Shown piece after piece: positions 1-6,972 of a DNA stretch of 64,000 nt; within the stretch, counting starts at the first letter, position 1, and the number at the start of each line of letters is the position of its first letter. Both the position numbers and the translations under genes were made by a program. Location: contig CAMNRM010000019.1 in NCBI GenBank assembly GCA_946553025.1, forward strand, positions 1 through 64,000, given 5' to 3'. The notes beneath the pieces are model-generated. The model was not told where the DNA came from. It saw only the letters and a program-made list of their open reading frames with translations, and did no database searches. This DNA is from an uncultured Clostridium sp. (GTDB taxonomy: Bacteria; Bacillota; Clostridia; Lachnospirales; Lachnospiraceae).

Positions 1-65
1 ATAGACTCGGAGCATTTTCTAAAATACTTTAATACGTTAATGCAAAACAGGGGTGGTGTTTCCAA
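1..65 (-). CDS. N-terminal fragment of an unidentified leftward protein (cut by window edge)
   Basis: Reading leftward from position 65 there is an open frame of 21 codons running off the window edge, beginning with TTG and continuing Glu-Thr-Pro-Pro-Leu. It is supported by a full expression signal: an extended -10 promoter at 103-131 and a strong GGAGG ribosome site at about 76-82, seven bases before the TTG. A GTG at 72-74 is in frame but overlaps the ribosome site, so TTG is preferred. Too little protein is visible to name a family. It is divergent from mecA. Confidence 0.45.
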   Translation of the reverse strand, partial: METPPLFCINVLKYFRKCSES

Positions 66-102
66 CTGATCCACCTCCTTCTCCGGTATCATCTCTAAAA
101 AG

Positions 103-131
103 AGTATAGCATAATTTCCATATTTTTACAA
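103..131 (-). promoter_or_regulatory. sigma-A promoter for the leftward edge gene
   Basis: On the minus strand TTGTAA (126-131) lies 17 bases before TATACT (103-108). The -10 is preceded by TGC, giving an extended -10. The predicted start point falls near 96, just ahead of the GGAGG site. Confidence 0.6.
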
Positions 132-179
132 TAGAAAATTGCAAATCTCTTACGATTTCTTAAAATTTCTTCATAGGAA

Positions 180-209
180 TTGCTATTTTGTGATATAGTA
201 TAGTATATT
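180..209 (+). promoter_or_regulatory. probable mecA promoter
   Basis: TTGCTA (180-185) lies 18 bases before TATATT (204-209) in an AT-rich stretch about 85 bases before the mecA start. The -35 matches the sigma-A consensus poorly and several overlapping TATA-like hexamers exist, so the exact -10 is uncertain. Confidence 0.45.
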
Positions 210-294
210 AAGGTAGAGGGCGTTTGACGTAGACTGCCTATTCGGCGAAATATTTACCATAATCATCGAACAGGACAGGGAGGAATGGATAAGG

Positions 295-1050
295 ATGAAG
301 ATAGAGCGAATTAATGATAATCAAATCCGCTGCACATTAAATCATTTTGACTTAAGTGTACGGAATTTAAATTTAACCGAACTGGCCTATGGAAGCGAAA
401 AGGCCAAGAATTTATTTCGGGAAATGATTCAAAAAGCTTCCAACGAAGTAGGCTTTGAAGCAGAAGATATCCCGCTGATGGTTGAAGCCATCCCGCTTTC
501 AGGCGAAAGCGTTATGCTGGTTATCACGAAGATGGAAGATCCGGAAGAACTGGATACCCGTTTTTCTAAATTTTCACCGATGTCTGAGGATGAAGACAGT
601 TTCCTCGATGACCTGGCCAGTGAACTTTTAGAAGGAGCCGACGGGCTAATGCAGTTTTTAAAAAATACTGCCCAGACAGCCAAAACCTTAAAAGAGGGAC
701 AAACCCCACCTCTTCCTGCATTAGAACAGGATAAATCCGAGGCGGACCAATCCCCGTCCAGCCAGTTCAGGATATTTATGTTTTCTTCCATTGACAGTGC
801 TGCGGACGCGGCAAAAACTACGGCTGCTGTTTTTCACGGCGAAAGCATTCTTTACAAAAACCCGCAGTCGGGCCGCTACTACCTGTTTATCGGGCGCGGA
901 GAAGATTCTCTGGAATTCAGCCGGATTTGTAATTCTTTAGCAGAATACGGCACAAAGATCCGCCAGGATTACGCCACTAAAGCCTACTACGAAGAACATT
1001 ATGAAGTAATTATCCGTCAGGATGCCCTGGGTGCCCTGGCTCAACTGTAG
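295..1050 (+). CDS. mecA: MecA-family adaptor protein
   Basis: The 251-aa product looks like MecA/YpbH over its whole length. It has an N-terminal substrate-binding domain (about 1-85, starting MKIERINDNQIRCTL), an acidic linker with Asp/Glu runs (about 90-150), and a C-terminal domain (about 155-251) that in the family binds ClpC. Known family members deliver substrates to the ClpCP protease, as in turnover of ComK in Bacillus. Length is slightly above the Bacillus protein. The upstream ATG at 284 leads to an early stop, so 295 is the start, with GGAGG about 11 bases before it. It stands alone, divergent from the edge gene and convergent with the DUF1858 gene. Which substrates it serves here cannot be read from the sequence. 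Confidence 0.93.
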   Translation: MKIERINDNQIRCTLNHFDLSVRNLNLTELAYGSEKAKNLFREMIQKASNEVGFEAEDIPLMVEAIPLSGESVMLVITKMEDPEELDTRFSKFSPMSEDEDSFLDDLASELLEGADGLMQFLKNTAQTAKTLKEGQTPPLPALEQDKSEADQSPSSQFRIFMFSSIDSAADAAKTTAAVFHGESILYKNPQSGRYYLFIGRGEDSLEFSRICNSLAEYGTKIRQDYATKAYYEEHYEVIIRQDALGALAQL

Positions 1051-1063
1051 AGTTTTCCCATCA

Positions 1064-1092
1064 CAAAAGCCGCATCCAAACCCGGATGCGGC
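1064..1092 (-). terminator. terminator of the DUF1858 gene (possibly shared with mecA)
   Basis: A perfect 9-bp stem GCCGCATCC/GGATGCGGC (1069-1092) with a 6-base loop is followed on the minus strand by a short T run. It lies between two convergent genes. The minus-strand T tract makes it mainly a terminator for the gene ending at 1114. Confidence 0.7.
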
Positions 1093-1113
1093 CATTTACC
1101 ATTATCGATTGCT

Positions 1114-1314
1114 TTACAGGGCCGCCAGAACCTGGTTCATATTGGCAACCAGGGTATCACAGTCAATACCATGAACCATGCAGGCTTCCTCCAGACTTTC
1201 GCCCTGCGCTGACGGACAGCCCAGGCAGTGCATACCTGCTCTCATCAGCATCGCAGGAATTGCCTCATTCATCTGCACCAGTTCACCAATCAACATATCT
1301 TTACTAATCTGCAT
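1114..1314 (-). CDS. DUF1858 domain redox-disulfide protein
   Basis: A 66-aa protein with the pattern of the DUF1858 family. It starts [13 protein letters not shown], has a central HCLGCPSA stretch with a CxxC pair, and a further Cys in GESLEEAC. Members are small proteins thought to carry a redox-active disulfide and are also found as the N-terminal domain of ScdA/Ric-type iron-sulfur repair proteins. The standalone form is common in anaerobic Clostridia. It has its own promoter at 1374-1402 and an AGGAGG site about seven bases before ATG. It is divergent from the ferredoxin gene, which suggests but does not prove a shared redox role. Confidence 0.88.
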   Translation of the reverse strand: MQISKDMLIGELVQMNEAIPAMLMRAGMHCLGCPSAQGESLEEACMVHGIDCDTLVANMNQVLAAL

Positions 1315-1373
1315 CGTATTTTCCTCCTTTTGTTTCGTTAGCCTGAATTTTCATGTGTTACAGCACTGTTTCG

Positions 1374-1402
1374 ACTATAACACCTTTTAAAACATTTGAC
1401 AA
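1374..1402 (-). promoter_or_regulatory. sigma-A promoter of the DUF1858 gene
   Basis: On the minus strand TTGTCA (1397-1402) lies exactly 17 bases before TATAGT (1374-1379), about 60 bases before the start codon. Confidence 0.7.
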
Positions 1403-1449
1403 GATATTTTTTGTTCTAATATTTATACAGGCTCCCCATGAATTTCCAC

Positions 1450-1478
1450 TTGAATAATTTTGTATTTTATTATAAAAT
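1450..1478 (+). promoter_or_regulatory. sigma-A promoter of the ferredoxin gene
   Basis: TTGAAT (1450-1455) lies 17 bases before TAAAAT (1473-1478), giving a leader of about 30 bases before the start codon. An upstream TTGACA at 1396-1401 overlaps the divergent promoter and has no well-spaced -10. Confidence 0.6.
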
Positions 1479-1515
1479 ATAAGAAATCTATTGAAAAACC
1501 AAGGAGGTACTAATC

Positions 1516-1686
1516 ATGGCATATGTAATTAATGATTCTTGTGTTAGCTGCGGCACCTGCGCTGGCGAATGTCCAGTAGGCGCAATCGCTGAAGGCGACG
1601 GCAAGTATGTAATTGATGCAGATTCCTGCATTAGCTGCGGCACCTGCGCTGGCTCATGCCCAACTGGTGCAATTGAAGAAGGTTGA
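1516..1686 (+). CDS. 2[4Fe-4S] ferredoxin (56 aa)
   Basis: A 56-aa protein starting MAYVINDSC with two complete CxxCxxCxxxCP clusters (Cys 9, 12, 15, 19 and 38, 41, 44, 48), the signature of clostridial 2[4Fe-4S] electron carriers. It would act as a soluble low-potential donor or acceptor in fermentation. A strong AAGGAGG site sits 8 bases before the ATG, a promoter lies at 1450-1478, and a strong terminator follows at 1702-1729. It is therefore a single-gene transcript, probably highly expressed. The two half-domains share a 23-base identical DNA block around the CGTCAG codons, which is unusual for an ancient duplication. Confidence 0.97.
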   Translation: MAYVINDSCVSCGTCAGECPVGAIAEGDGKYVIDADSCISCGTCAGSCPTGAIEEG

Positions 1687-1701
1687 TTTTTCTTACATAA
1701 G

Positions 1702-1729
1702 TGCCTCTTCCCCGGGAAGGGGCATTTTT
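1702..1729 (+). terminator. ferredoxin terminator
   Basis: A 10-bp stem (1702-1711 with 1715-1724, one G-T pair) with a 3-base loop is followed by TTTTTG directly after the ferredoxin stop. Confidence 0.85.
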
Positions 1730-1867
1730 GTTGTGCAATTATTCATAGGACTGCAAAAGCACGAAGTGCAAAGCAATCTGTATCATAAAAACAAGATAGC
1801 CGTGCATAGATGTATTAAAAGTGAAATGATTGTTTCCTGTTCACAACGCAAAATGAGGTAGCTTACC

Positions 1868-2584
1868 ATGAAAAAACCAGTAATTGGCCTTACGCCAGCC
1901 CATGCTATTGAAAATGACTCGATTTCTTTAATGCCCACCTATATCCGCGCCGTAGAAAATGCCGGCGGTGTTCCGGTAATTTTTCCTCTGGAGCTTTCCG
2001 TTGAAAATCTAACCGTGCTGGCTAATCTCTGCCAGGGATTTATCTTTACCGGCGGCCCCGACCCTCATCCCTTCCTGTGGGGCGAGGATATCCACAAAGG
2101 CTGCGGTCCCATTTCCGTAAAACGTGATCAGATGGAACTTTCCCTGCTTTCCATCGCTATGGAGCAGAAAAAACCGATTTTAGGTATTTGCCGGGGAGCA
2201 CAGCTGATCAATATAGGACTTGGCGGTGATATTTATCAGGACATTGACAGCCAGTACCACGCCGTATTTCCCATCGCCCACCATCAGCCCCTGCCGCCAA
2301 CCAGTACCTCCCACCATGTCGATGTGCGTGAGGGTAGTCTTTTGGAAGAAATTTCCGGCACAAACGGGCGAATTCAGGTAAACAGCAACCACCATCAGGC
2401 CATTCGGAAGCTTGCGCCGAACATGGTGGTCGGCGGTATTGCTCCCGATGGCCTGATTGAAGAAATTGAACGAAAAGATTATCCCTTTTTAATCGGTGTC
2501 CAGTGGCATCCCGAATATTTCTGCGAAACGGATAATACTTCGCGAAATTTATTCAGGCGTTTTGTGGAGGTCTGTGCTTCCTGA
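1868..2584 (+). CDS. gamma-glutamyl-gamma-aminobutyrate hydrolase family protein (class I GATase-like, peptidase C26)
   Basis: A 238-aa protein of the PuuD-like C26 family. The nucleophile elbow GICRGAQ places the catalytic Cys at 108, and QWHPE gives the catalytic His214 and Glu216. The N-terminal KPVIGLTP strand and the FTGGPDPHP loop are also typical. Characterised relatives hydrolyse gamma-glutamyl amide bonds, for example gamma-Glu-GABA in putrescine breakdown. No other putrescine genes are nearby, so the substrate is open. GAGGT precedes the start by about eight bases. Its last 32 bases overlap the end of the convergent MerR gene. Promoter not clear. Confidence 0.9.
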   Translation: MKKPVIGLTPAHAIENDSISLMPTYIRAVENAGGVPVIFPLELSVENLTVLANLCQGFIFTGGPDPHPFLWGEDIHKGCGPISVKRDQMELSLLSIAMEQKKPILGICRGAQLINIGLGGDIYQDIDSQYHAVFPIAHHQPLPPTSTSHHVDVREGSLLEEISGTNGRIQVNSNHHQAIRKLAPNMVVGGIAPDGLIEEIERKDYPFLIGVQWHPEYFCETDNTSRNLFRRFVEVCAS

Positions 2585-3830
2585 ACCTGCGTTTCCCAAA
2601 AAAAGGAATTCTGGCAGCTGCCGCTTCAGCCTTTCCCTGGCTGTCCCGCTGGTAGCTGCGGATAATTTCATCAAACTGACGGAAACGTTCTTCATCTCTT
2701 TCGTCACGAATCCGCATTAAATCCTCCAGTTCTTCCGACAGACGCGCATTAACCAGGCGGCTGATTTCCTGGCTTAATTTCTCATTATTTGCCTCAAGGG
2801 CATGTCCGATAATATAAGTCATAATCTCCTGGAACTGCTGCATTTTTTCATCCTGGTCCATCAGCACGATCTCTGCATCCTGTTTTTTGGCAAGCTCCGT
2901 CTGCTCGGAAAAATCCTCCTTTGCTTCATCTTTGTTTGCATATTCTTCCTGCGTTTTTGGCTGCTGCGCATGAGTTTCCTGGACTTTTTCTTCGCTGATT
3001 TCTGCGAAAATATCTTCCTGAGAATCTTCTTTTCGGACACTTGCATCGTTTTGGATATTCGCATTGTTCTGGATATTCGCATTGTTCTGGACATTCGCAT
3101 CGTTTTGGATATTTGCAGTATTCTGGATATTTGCAATATTCTGGATAGCTTCATCGTTTTGCATATTTGCAGTATTCTGAATATTTGCATTGCCAAAATT
3201 CAAATCCTGGAAGTTATCGTCACCTTCCCCCATGCTGTTTTCCATTCCGTTCCCAACCATTCCGTTCCTGCGCTCCCAGGCTGAAGGTTTTTTTCGGTTT
3301 TTACCCTTTTTTTTCATCTCTGTCTGCCCATCCTTTTCCTTTAATTCCGGTTTATTCTGCACTTTTTCTTCGATTTTTCCTTTTTCCTCTACTTTTTCAT
3401 CACTTTTTCTCTGCTCTTTTTGTCCTTCCTCGGATGCCTGTCCCTCTTTTACCGGCTCTAAACGATTGTAATCTGCCAGCCGTGCTATTTTTTCCGGCAA
3501 AGCTTCTTTATCCTCATGACCTTTAACGCGAGGATTTTCCCAAAGTGTCCTTGCCATATCTTCTTCCAGTACCCCTGCCGCCTGCATAAATCCCTGATTT
3601 TGCTCCATAACCTGCTGCAATGCATTTTTAATTGCTTTAAGCTGGTATCCCCGGTCTTTCAGTTTTTTTACCTGGCAGAATAAATGGATGTGAAATTCTG
3701 TATAATATCTATGACCCATCTCATTCCTTGGAATCGAAACGCCTAACTCTTCTTCCCAATACCGCAGGACATGAGTTTCTACATCGACTTTTTTTGAGGC
3801 GTCAGATATTAGATAACGTATTTCGTTCAT
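2553..3830 (-). CDS. MerR-family transcriptional regulator with a long low-complexity tail
   Basis: A 425-aa protein starting MNEIRYLISDASK. Residues 1-75 form a MerR-type winged helix (YLISDASKKVDVETHVLRYWE, then a GHRYY wing and a KLKDRGY helix). The middle is Lys/Glu-rich and charged, followed by about nine imperfect hexapeptides of the form ANIQN(T/D/N), then a coiled-coil-like region and a basic C-terminus ending in FFGKRRFRKHRPPQNA. No effector-binding domain is recognisable, so the inducer is unknown. The ATG at 3830 has GGAG seven bases upstream; a GTG six bases earlier is less well placed. Its 3' end overlaps the convergent hydrolase gene by 32 bp. Confidence 0.85.
   Translation of the reverse strand: MNEIRYLISDASKKVDVETHVLRYWEEELGVSIPRNEMGHRYYTEFHIHLFCQVKKLKDRGYQLKAIKNALQQVMEQNQGFMQAAGVLEEDMARTLWENPRVKGHEDKEALPEKIARLADYNRLEPVKEGQASEEGQKEQRKSDEKVEEKGKIEEKVQNKPELKEKDGQTEMKKKGKNRKKPSAWERRNGMVGNGMENSMGEGDDNFQDLNFGNANIQNTANMQNDEAIQNIANIQNTANIQNDANVQNNANIQNNANIQNDASVRKEDSQEDIFAEISEEKVQETHAQQPKTQEEYANKDEAKEDFSEQTELAKKQDAEIVLMDQDEKMQQFQEIMTYIIGHALEANNEKLSQEISRLVNARLSEELEDLMRIRDERDEERFRQFDEIIRSYQRDSQGKAEAAAARIPFFGKRRFRKHRPPQNA
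3036..3191 (-). repeat. 18-bp tandem repeats encoding an ANIQN-type hexapeptide array
   Basis: Within the MerR-type gene, about eight to nine 18-bp units encode near-identical Asn-rich hexapeptides (ANIQNT, ANIQND, ANVQNN and so on). Units keep the reading frame, so copy-number change would only lengthen or shorten the linker. Confidence 0.85.
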
Positions 3831-3915
3831 CTTCACTCTCCTTGTCCCTGTGTTTTATGACCTTAGTACCATGTATATGACAGCTTAAGAAAGATTATGA
3901 ATGAAAAACCATAAG

Positions 3916-3959
3916 AAAAAACCATAGAACAAAGAAATTTTTATTTCTCTGTCCTATGG
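3916..3959 (-). terminator. leftward-facing terminator-like hairpin
   Basis: A long imperfect stem runs from CCATAG at 3922 to CTATGG at 3959, with internal AGAAAT/ATTTCT pairing, and is followed on the minus strand by six Ts. It points leftward but lies upstream of the leftward MerR gene, so no known gene ends here. Confidence 0.55.
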
Positions 3960-3982
3960 AATCTCTAAAATCCCCTTTATTC

Positions 3983-4008
3983 GTTACGGTTCACATGTGC
4001 ACAGCAAC
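3983..4008. repeat. 26-bp dispersed palindromic repeat, copy 1
   Basis: The sequence GTTACGGTTCAC ATGT GCACAGCAAC is an imperfect palindrome and differs from the copy at 62435-62460 at only two positions. It lies between MerR and murG, before the murG promoter. Confidence 0.7.
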
Positions 4009-4035
4009 AGGCAAAACTTCCCTGTCGTTTCAGGG

Positions 4036-4063
4036 TTGACATTTTCTGCTCAGGCATTACTAT
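4036..4063 (+). promoter_or_regulatory. murG promoter
   Basis: TTGACA (4036-4041) lies 16 bases before TACTAT (4058-4063); TATAGT at 4061-4066 is an alternative with 19 bases. The start codon is about 35 bases downstream. Confidence 0.6.
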
Positions 4064-4100
4064 AGTAATATGATAGAAGGTTAGTCATGGAGGTCAAGGA

Positions 4101-5171
4101 ATGATGAAAAAAATTATATTAACCGGCGGCGGTACAGCCGGCCATGTTACCCCAAATCTTGCTCTGCTCCCCGCATTAAAGGAGCACGGTTTTGATATCC
4201 GTTATATCGGTTCCTACCAGGGAATCGAAAAAAAACTGATTGAAGGTGCAGGGATTCCCTATGAAGGCATCTCCTCCGGAAAATTGCGCCGCTATTTTGA
4301 CATAAAAAATTTTTCTGATCCCTTTCGTGTTATCAAAGGTTATCAGGAAGCACGGAAAATACTAAAAGCCTATAAACCCGATGTGCTCTTTTCCAAAGGC
4401 GGTTTTGTCGCTGTCCCGGTTGTACTGGCTGCCCGGCATTACAAAATCCCTACCATTATCCACGAATCAGATATTACTCCGGGTCTTGCCAATAAAATCT
4501 GCATTCCTTCTGCTGCAAAGGTGTGTTGCAACTTTCCGGAAACGATTCCTTACCTTCCAGAAGACAAGGCCGTTCTTTCCGGTTCCCCTATCCGTGAGGA
4601 ATTACTGAAGGGCGATCGGCTTTCCGGTCTGCAGTACACCCACCTCAGTCCGGATCTGCCCGTTATTTTAATTATCGGCGGCAGCCTTGGCTCCGTCCGG
4701 GTAAATACTGCGGTTAGAAGCATCCTTCCAAAACTTCTGGAAAGCTTTCAGATTATACATATCTGCGGCAAGGAGCATCTGGATGATTCCCTTATCGGCC
4801 TTCCCGGATATGTACAGTATGAATATGTTGACAAGCCCTTAAAACACCTTTTTGCTGCCGCCGATATGGTTATCTCCCGTGCCGGTGCAAACTCTATCTG
4901 TGAACTTTTAGCCCTGCGAAAGCCCCATCTTCTGATTCCTCTGTCGGCAGCAGCCAGCCGCGGCGATCAGATTTTAAATGCAAAATCATTTCAAAAACAG
5001 GGCTTTAGCGAAGTTCTCGAAGAAGAAGCTTTAGATGATGAAAGCTTCCTTCATGCCATTCAAAAGGTATACCATCAGCGCGAAAATTACATTCATGCCA
5101 TGGAACAAACACATCTAAATAATGCGGTTGAAACGATCTTAAATCTAATTGAAGAATGTATAAAACCATAA
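4101..5171 (+). CDS. murG: UDP-N-acetylglucosamine transferase MurG (lipid II synthesis)
   Basis: A 356-aa GT28 glycosyltransferase that adds GlcNAc to undecaprenyl-PP-MurNAc-pentapeptide on the inner face of the membrane, giving lipid II. The N-terminal glycine loop LTGGGTAGHVTPN (7-19) binds the lipid carrier, and SKGGFVAVP and HESDITPGLANK are typical N-domain motifs. IIGGSLGS begins the C-terminal nucleotide-sugar domain, and ADMVISRAGANSICELLAL is the family signature. GGAGG lies seven bases before the first of two ATGs. It is a monocistronic gene outside any dcw cluster, with its own promoter and terminator. It could be a second MurG, since many Clostridia also carry one in the dcw cluster; this window cannot tell. 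Confidence 0.96.
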   Translation: MMKKIILTGGGTAGHVTPNLALLPALKEHGFDIRYIGSYQGIEKKLIEGAGIPYEGISSGKLRRYFDIKNFSDPFRVIKGYQEARKILKAYKPDVLFSKGGFVAVPVVLAARHYKIPTIIHESDITPGLANKICIPSAAKVCCNFPETIPYLPEDKAVLSGSPIREELLKGDRLSGLQYTHLSPDLPVILIIGGSLGSVRVNTAVRSILPKLLESFQIIHICGKEHLDDSLIGLPGYVQYEYVDKPLKHLFAAADMVISRAGANSICELLALRKPHLLIPLSAAASRGDQILNAKSFQKQGFSEVLEEEALDDESFLHAIQKVYHQRENYIHAMEQTHLNNAVETILNLIEECIKP

Positions 5172-5179
5172 CAACCTCC

Positions 5180-5214
5180 GATGCAGTCCCGGCTCTTTGC
5201 GGGACTGCATCTTT
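5180..5214 (+). terminator. murG terminator
   Basis: A perfect 12-bp stem (5180-5191 with 5200-5211) with an 8-base loop is followed by only TTTC. It also faces the end of the convergent sigma-factor gene. Confidence 0.7.
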
Positions 5215-5262
5215 CATCGGTAAGCCTGTACCAGGTAAAGACAATGGCAGCATCTTCATCAA

Positions 5263-5793
5263 TCAGAATCCATACTTCGCTCCTAATCTTTCCCGCAGAA
5301 ATTTTCTTGCTCTGGAAATTCTTGTCCGACATGCAACCCCTGAAATTCCCAATTTTTGCGCTACCTCTGTTTCTGAAAACCCTTCAATCAAATGAAGTCT
5401 TGCGGTTACTTTTAAATCTTTGCTCAAATCGGACATCGCCTCTTTTACATCCTCATACAGTTCTTCACTGATTATCGTATCCATCAGATCCTGACCATAA
5501 CCATGTGCCATTCCCTGATTTTCAATAAATTCGTTCCCGTCCAAAATAATCCTTTCTCGGTGGTATTTTCTGTAATAATCAATACTTTTATTTCTGATAA
5601 TCACAGTCAGCATCGCCCTCTTTAAATCAGGGCGCATATCCAGCGGATAGTGTTCATAGTAGGCTATCATGGCTTCCTGAACAAGATCATCTGCATCCTT
5701 ACCCGGCACACCATATTTCACTGCCAAAAGATAAAGCGGCCTCTGGAATTCATCATACATTGCCTGCAACAACCTATCCACATCTTGTTGCAT
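5263..5793 (-). CDS. ECF-like RNA polymerase sigma factor (sigma-70 family)
   Basis: A 176-aa sigma-70 family protein with only the two core regions. Sigma region 2 (about 8-80) has DADDLVQEAMIAYYEHY and KSIDYYRKYHRER, and region 4 (about 115-170) has a helix-turn-helix with FSETEVAQKLGISGVACRTRISRARKFLRE. Such factors direct RNA polymerase to a small set of stress or envelope promoters. No anti-sigma factor is adjacent, so control is unknown. CAGGAG lies about six bases before ATG. It is probably co-transcribed downstream of the rhomboid and HIT genes (gaps of 32 and 23 bases). Confidence 0.88.
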   Translation of the reverse strand: MQQDVDRLLQAMYDEFQRPLYLLAVKYGVPGKDADDLVQEAMIAYYEHYPLDMRPDLKRAMLTVIIRNKSIDYYRKYHRERIILDGNEFIENQGMAHGYGQDLMDTIISEELYEDVKEAMSDLSKDLKVTARLHLIEGFSETEVAQKLGISGVACRTRISRARKFLRERLGAKYGF

Positions 5794-5816
5794 AATTTTC
5801 TCCTGATCGAAAATGC

Positions 5817-6233
5817 CTATAGTCCTGCTTTTATCTGTTCTGCAACTGCTTTAAGTTCTTCCGGATCTGCATGTCCTGGTTCCCAGGCAACCATAGGCTT
5901 TCCGTGCTCATAGCGCGGAATCACATGCATGTGGAAGTGAAAAACTGTCTGTCCTGCTGACACACCATTATTTTGAACCAGATTAAAACCTGTACAGCCC
6001 AGGGTTTTCTTCATCGCGGCACCTATTTTTCCTCCAAGCTGCAGTACCTTTGATGCATAAATTTCCCCCAGTTCACAGACATCCCTGAAGTGTTCTTTGG
6101 GTAAAATTAATGCATGTCCCTTCGATGCCGGCCCCATATCCAAAATCACCCGGAACCACTCGTCTTCATACACTGTTGCAGAGGGGATTTCCCCATTTGC
6201 AATACGGCAAAAAATACAATTCTCGTCGTTCAT
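5817..6233 (-). CDS. HIT-family nucleotide hydrolase
   Basis: A 138-aa histidine triad protein. The active-site triad HFHMHV gives His99, His101 and His103, and NCIFCRIANGEIPS is the usual N-terminus with a CxxC pair. Members of this Hint/PKCI-like group hydrolyse AMP-lysine, AMP-NH2 or similar nucleotidyl compounds in the cytoplasm. GGAGGAGAGCAGC precedes ATG. It sits between the rhomboid and sigma-factor genes in the same direction, with short gaps, suggesting one transcript. Confidence 0.93.
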   Translation of the reverse strand: MNDENCIFCRIANGEIPSATVYEDEWFRVILDMGPASKGHALILPKEHFRDVCELGEIYASKVLQLGGKIGAAMKKTLGCTGFNLVQNNGVSAGQTVFHFHMHVIPRYEHGKPMVAWEPGHADPEELKAVAEQIKAGL

Positions 6234-6265
6234 GCTGCTCTCCTCCTTAATCTTATGTTTGCTAT

Positions 6266-6871
6266 TTACGGATGCTCAGGCTTCCGATAAATAAAAATAG
6301 CCATGATAAATCCAACCACTACTCCGGCAATATGTGCAAGATTATTCGTTTCTGCACTCCGAAATCCAAGGTATAAAGAAATAATAATCATCAATGCCAT
6401 CTGGCGGGTTTTTAAATTCTCCAGACGTCCCCGATTTCTTAGAATAATATACAGTAAGCCCCCGGCTATACCAAAAATAGCCCCGGAAGCCCCTGCGGAA
6501 ACAATTACTTCTGGATTTCTAAAACGGCTTTCCAGTAAATACCAGCCTACCTGCACCAAATTTACACCAACACCACAGACAAGATAAAACAATAAATACC
6601 GCCACTTGCCCATAGCCTTTTCCATAAAATTTCCAAAAATAAAAAGGATCAGCATATTATTCACCAAATGCTGAATTCCAAAATGCATAAACACCGCGAT
6701 CAGCAACCGAAAATATTCACCATCTAAAACAGCAGGAACAAACATCGCTCCGTGGCGCATCATAAATGCCACATCTTCCGAAGATCCCGTTAAATCCAGA
6801 TACAGAAAATATACAATATTTACCAACATGATTCCCCATGTTACAACATCTTTATCTTTCCAATTTTCCAT
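6266..6871 (-). CDS. rhomboid-family intramembrane serine protease
   Basis: A 201-aa membrane protein with about six transmembrane segments and the rhomboid catalytic pair: the GASGAIFG motif gives Ser129, and NNLAHIAGVV gives His180. HLVNNM (68-73) matches the oxyanion-side HxxxNN motif. Rhomboids cleave transmembrane helices within the membrane. The substrate is unknown. AAAGGAGCAGCAGA precedes ATG, and a well-formed promoter lies at 6898-6926. Confidence 0.92.
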   Translation of the reverse strand: MENWKDKDVVTWGIMLVNIVYFLYLDLTGSSEDVAFMMRHGAMFVPAVLDGEYFRLLIAVFMHFGIQHLVNNMLILFIFGNFMEKAMGKWRYLLFYLVCGVGVNLVQVGWYLLESRFRNPEVIVSAGASGAIFGIAGGLLYIILRNRGRLENLKTRQMALMIIISLYLGFRSAETNNLAHIAGVVVGFIMAIFIYRKPEHP

Positions 6872-6897
6872 TCTGCTGCTCCTTTTTTTATGAAGTT

Positions 6898-6926
6898 ATC
6901 ATAACATAAATGCCAGAAATTGTTAA
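6898..6926 (-). promoter_or_regulatory. promoter of the rhomboid-HIT-sigma transcript
   Basis: On the minus strand TTAACA (6921-6926) lies 17 bases before TATGAT (6898-6903), about 27 bases before the start codon. Confidence 0.7.
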
Positions 6927-6972
6927 GTAGAATGGAAAAATTTTTCAAAAGAAGTTCCTAAATATTTCCTTT

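Noticed and set aside
3036-3191. CRISPR-like array
   Set aside because: The 18-bp units are directly adjacent with no spacers and lie inside a coding frame; they are protein repeats. No cas genes are in the window.
5093-5332. Possible frameshifted extension of the sigma factor (DEDAAIVFTWYRLTDE stretch)
   Set aside because: The sigma factor already has a full region 4 and a normal end. The other frame crosses the murG terminator and the end of murG, so it is treated as chance.
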